The position numbers were made by a program, and so were the translations under genes. A stretch of 64,000 bases of DNA from an uncultured Clostridia bacterium. Its GTDB lineage: Bacteria > Bacillota > Clostridia > TANB77 > CAG-508. The stretch is from assembly GCA_934130355.1 (NCBI GenBank), contig CAKOXV010000007.1, positions 17,964 to 81,963 on the forward strand, written 5' to 3'. The notes below the pieces were generated by a model, which worked only from the letters and a program-made list of their open reading frames with translations, was not told the DNA's origin and made no database searches. Numbering within the stretch: position 1 is the first letter of the stretch; every line of letters begins with the position of its first letter. This document shows positions 61,439 to 64,000 of this stretch, piece after piece.

Positions 61439-61786
61439 TTGAAAAACTTTTTTGGAAGCATTTTTATAAACCGAGACAGATTAGCAGAAGCGGGAATAAA
61501 TTATCCAATAAAAGTAGAATATTATAAAATAACAAACGAAGAAGAAAAAATAAAGGAAAACAAATTAATATATGGGGTACAAGTAATAAAAACAGAATAT
61601 AGAGATAAAATTGGAGTTGAGCAAGAAAAGATTGAACATATTACAAACAGTGAAAAAGAAATAACAGAGATTTTAGATGTAATTAAAGAAAATGAAGTTA
61701 CACCAGTGTGTCTTGAGGATGTGATTTTAGAAATAAAAAATATGCAGGCTATTGCCAAAAAGAAAAAAATGAGCTACAATACATAA
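61439..61786 (+). CDS. DUF6514-like small protein
   Basis: 115 residues from a TTG at 61439, chosen because AAGGGGTG lies six bases before it; a GTG at 61430 is the alternative and would overlap the site. It resembles the Clostridia DUF6514 family in length and in its ending (ENEVTPVCLEDVILEI) and mid-strand (YGVQVIKTEY). No function known. The match is by memory of the family pattern, so moderate confidence. It lies just before topA. Confidence 0.7.
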   Translation: MKNFFGSIFINRDRLAEAGINYPIKVEYYKITNEEEKIKENKLIYGVQVIKTEYRDKIGVEQEKIEHITNSEKEITEILDVIKENEVTPVCLEDVILEIKNMQAIAKKKKMSYNT

Positions 61787-61830
61787 GAATATAACAAGAT
61801 TTGTGCCTTGAGAAAGGAATGATATTAAAT

Positions 61831-63804
61831 ATGACAGATAAATTAATAATAGTAGAATCACCAGCAAAAGCAAACACAATAAAAAAATTTCTTGGTGGAA
61901 ACACAAAAGTAACAGCTTCTATGGGACACATTAGAGATTTACCAAAATCAAAGCTAGGAATTAATGTAGAAAAAAATTTCGAACCAGAATATATTAACAT
62001 CAGAGGAAAGGGCGATTTAATAAAAGAATTAAAAAAAGAAGCAAAAGATGCGAAAAAAGTATATCTTGCAACTGACCCTGACCGTGAAGGAGAAGCAATT
62101 GCATGGCACTTGTCAAAGATTTTAGATGTGGATGCATCAAAAGTCACAAGAGTAACATTTAATGAAATAACAAAAACAGCAGTACAAAAAGCAATTAAAG
62201 AACCAAGAGATATAGATATTAATTTAGTTGATGCACAACAAGCAAGAAGAGTTTTAGACAGAATAGTAGGATACAAAATAAGTCCTGTATTGTGGAAAAA
62301 AGTAAGAAGAGGACTATCAGCAGGAAGAGTACAATCAGTTGCAGTAAAACTAATTGTAGACAGAGAAGAGGAAATTGAAAACTTTATTCCAGAAGAATAT
62401 TGGAATATATATGCTAAATTATTAGAAGAAAAAACAAAGAAAACATTTGAAGCTAAGTTCTATGGAAAAGGAAATAAAAAAATAGAACTACATAATAAAG
62501 AAGAAGTTGATAAAATACTTGAAGAAATTGAAAAAGCAAAATATATAGTTGAAGACATAAAAAGAGGAGAAAAGAAAAGGACACCAGCACCACCATTTAC
62601 AACAAGTACAATGCAACAAGAGGCTTCAAGAAAATTAGGATTCACCTTAAAAAAGACAATGTCAATTGCTCAAGGATTATATGAAGGCGTAAAGATTCCT
62701 GAAAAAGGAACAGTAGGATTAATAACATATATGAGAACAGACTCTACAAGAATTTCTGAAGAAGCACGAGCTGCAGCAAAATCTTACATATTAAAAGAAT
62801 ATGGTGAAAACTATTATGAAAATAGATATTACAGGACAAATAAAGAAGCACAAGATGCGCATGAAGGCATAAGACCAACTTATGCAGATTTAGAGCCAGA
62901 TAAAATTAAAGATTCATTAACAAAGGATCAATACAAATTATATAAACTAATATACAATAGATTTATGGCAAGCCAAATGGCAGCAGCAGTATATGACACA
63001 ATGGCTGTAACAATAGATGCTAATAATTATAAGTTTAAGGCAAATGGGCAAAATCTAAAATTTAAAGGTTTTATGACATTATATGTAGAAGGAACAGATG
63101 ATAAACAGGAAGATGAAGAAGGCGTGCTTCCGGAATTAGAAATAAATCAAGAAGTAAAAAAACAAAGTATTGAGCCAAAGCAAAGCTTTACAGAACCACC
63201 AGCAAGATATACAGAAGCAAGTCTTGTAAAAGCACTAGAAGAAAAAGGAATAGGAAGACCAAGTACATATTCACCAACAATAACAACAATATTGGAAAGA
63301 AGATATATAGAAAAACAACAAAAACAATTAGTACCAACTGAGCTTGGAAAAATAACAAACAAATTATTAACAGAAAACTTTACAAATATAATAAATGTAG
63401 AATTTACTGCTAATATAGAAAATCAATTTGACAGTATAGCAGAAGGAAAAGAAAACTGGAGAAAAGTAATATCAGATTTCTATACACCTTTTGAAGAAAA
63501 TGTAGAAAGAGTCGAAAAAGAACTAGAACATGTAGAATTGGTTGAAGAAGTTTCAGATGTTAAATGCGATAAATGTGGAAGGATGATGGTATATAAATAT
63601 GGTAAGTTTGGTAAGTTCTTAGCATGTCCTGGATATCCAGAGTGTAAAAATACTAAACCTATTGTAGAAACAATTGATGTACCATGTCCAAAATGTGGAG
63701 CTACAGTACAAGTTAGAAAAGCAAAAAACAAAAAGAAATATTATATATGTGAAAATAATCCTAAATCATGTGATTATATTTCTTGGAATAAACCAAAAAA
63801 ATAA
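61831..63804 (+). CDS. topA: DNA topoisomerase I
   Basis: 657 residues from the ATG at 61831 (AAAGGAATGATATTAAAT before it). Toprim domain (LIIVESPAKANTIKKFL, ATDPDREGEAIAWHL), active-site Tyr in LITYMRTDSTRISEEA, KALEEKGIGRPSTYSP, and two C-terminal zinc ribbons (CDKCGRMMV... and CPKCGATVQV...). It relaxes negative supercoils. Together with topB, it gives the window two type IA enzymes. Confidence 0.97.
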   Translation: MTDKLIIVESPAKANTIKKFLGGNTKVTASMGHIRDLPKSKLGINVEKNFEPEYINIRGKGDLIKELKKEAKDAKKVYLATDPDREGEAIAWHLSKILDVDASKVTRVTFNEITKTAVQKAIKEPRDIDINLVDAQQARRVLDRIVGYKISPVLWKKVRRGLSAGRVQSVAVKLIVDREEEIENFIPEEYWNIYAKLLEEKTKKTFEAKFYGKGNKKIELHNKEEVDKILEEIEKAKYIVEDIKRGEKKRTPAPPFTTSTMQQEASRKLGFTLKKTMSIAQGLYEGVKIPEKGTVGLITYMRTDSTRISEEARAAAKSYILKEYGENYYENRYYRTNKEAQDAHEGIRPTYADLEPDKIKDSLTKDQYKLYKLIYNRFMASQMAAAVYDTMAVTIDANNYKFKANGQNLKFKGFMTLYVEGTDDKQEDEEGVLPELEINQEVKKQSIEPKQSFTEPPARYTEASLVKALEEKGIGRPSTYSPTITTILERRYIEKQQKQLVPTELGKITNKLLTENFTNIINVEFTANIENQFDSIAEGKENWRKVISDFYTPFEENVERVEKELEHVELVEEVSDVKCDKCGRMMVYKYGKFGKFLACPGYPECKNTKPIVETIDVPCPKCGATVQVRKAKNKKKYYICENNPKSCDYISWNKPKK

Positions 63805-63813
63805 AAAAATGAA

Positions 63814-63857
63814 AAACCTTTCTTATTATAATATAAAGAATATAATGAGAGAGGTTT
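63814..63857. terminator. Hairpin after topA
   Basis: AAACCTTTCTTATTATA with TATAATGAGAGAGGTTT (63814-63830 with 63841-63857), a few mismatches. It probably ends topA transcription. Confidence 0.65.
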
Positions 63858-63932
63858 AATTTATATAACAATATAATAATATGTAAAACACATATGCAGA
63901 AATAAAAATATTAAAAAAAGTTTAAAAATGTA

Positions 63933-63961
63933 TTGACAAAAAACGACAAGAGTGTTAAGAT
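63933..63961 (+). promoter_or_regulatory. Promoter at the right edge
   Basis: TTGACA (63933-63938), 17-base spacer, TAAGAT (63956-63961). The gene it would serve lies beyond the window. Confidence 0.72.
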
Positions 63962-64000
63962 AATAAATGTACCAAGCAACAGACAAAAAATATAAAAATA

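Overview
The window is low-GC, Firmicutes-type DNA. Core gene order (pyrH-frr-uppS-cdsA-rseP; ylxM-ffh-rpsP-khpA-rimM-trmD-rplS; pheS-pheT behind a T-box), pyruvate formate-lyase with its activase, a Lon-like AAA protease of the clostridial kind and a DUF6514-like protein all point to a fermentative anaerobic Clostridia species, probably an uncultured gut lineage. The species cannot be named from the sequence alone.

Region 1 (about 1-9350) is an integrated mobilizable element whose left end lies outside the window. A leftward operon carries an XRE repressor, a Fic protein and a large unknown protein cut by the window edge. A control region with four TATCC-N5-GGATA operators separates it from the rightward genes: HTH protein, a 51-codon ORF, a replisome-organizer-type protein, tyrosine integrase, oriT-like hairpin, MobC, MOBP relaxase with a nested membrane-protein gene in another frame, and two unknown proteins. 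It ends against the 3' end of tRNA-Pro(TGG), a plausible attachment site. tRNA-Arg(ACG) follows.

Region 2 (9.7-22.9 kb) holds an HtrA-type protease, a 2469-residue two-module NRPS (C-A-T-C-A-T-reductase; first module predicted to load glycine) followed by a 7TM-PAS histidine kinase 16 bases downstream, and a separate response regulator/HD-GYP gene. Region 3 (22.9-38.4 kb) is core: tex, pflB-pflA, pyrH-frr-uppS-cdsA-rseP, aspS, pheST. Region 4 (38.4-43.6 kb) is accessory: a large adenosine-deaminase/SLOG-like fusion, a MESH1-like HD hydrolase and a P-loop nucleoside-kinase-like protein, flanked by orphan genes and hairpin repeats. Region 5 (43.7-64 kb) is core again: ylxM-ffh-rpsP-khpA-rimM-trmD (frame broken)-rplS, Lon-like protease, OGG-type glycosylase, leuS, HD phosphohydrolase, topB-like, mfd, SpoU methyltransferase, DUF6514-like protein and topA.

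Two repeat families stand out. One is a set of five long AT-rich intergenic hairpins, two of them about 335 bases with almost identical interiors but different outer stems that are nevertheless self-complementary. The other is a 48-base double unit (GGACCGTCCCCAAATT twice) found three times, each time directly before the ribosome-binding site of a downstream gene. Four single-gene units (9812, 22405, 38448, 42617) have visibly higher GC than their neighbours.
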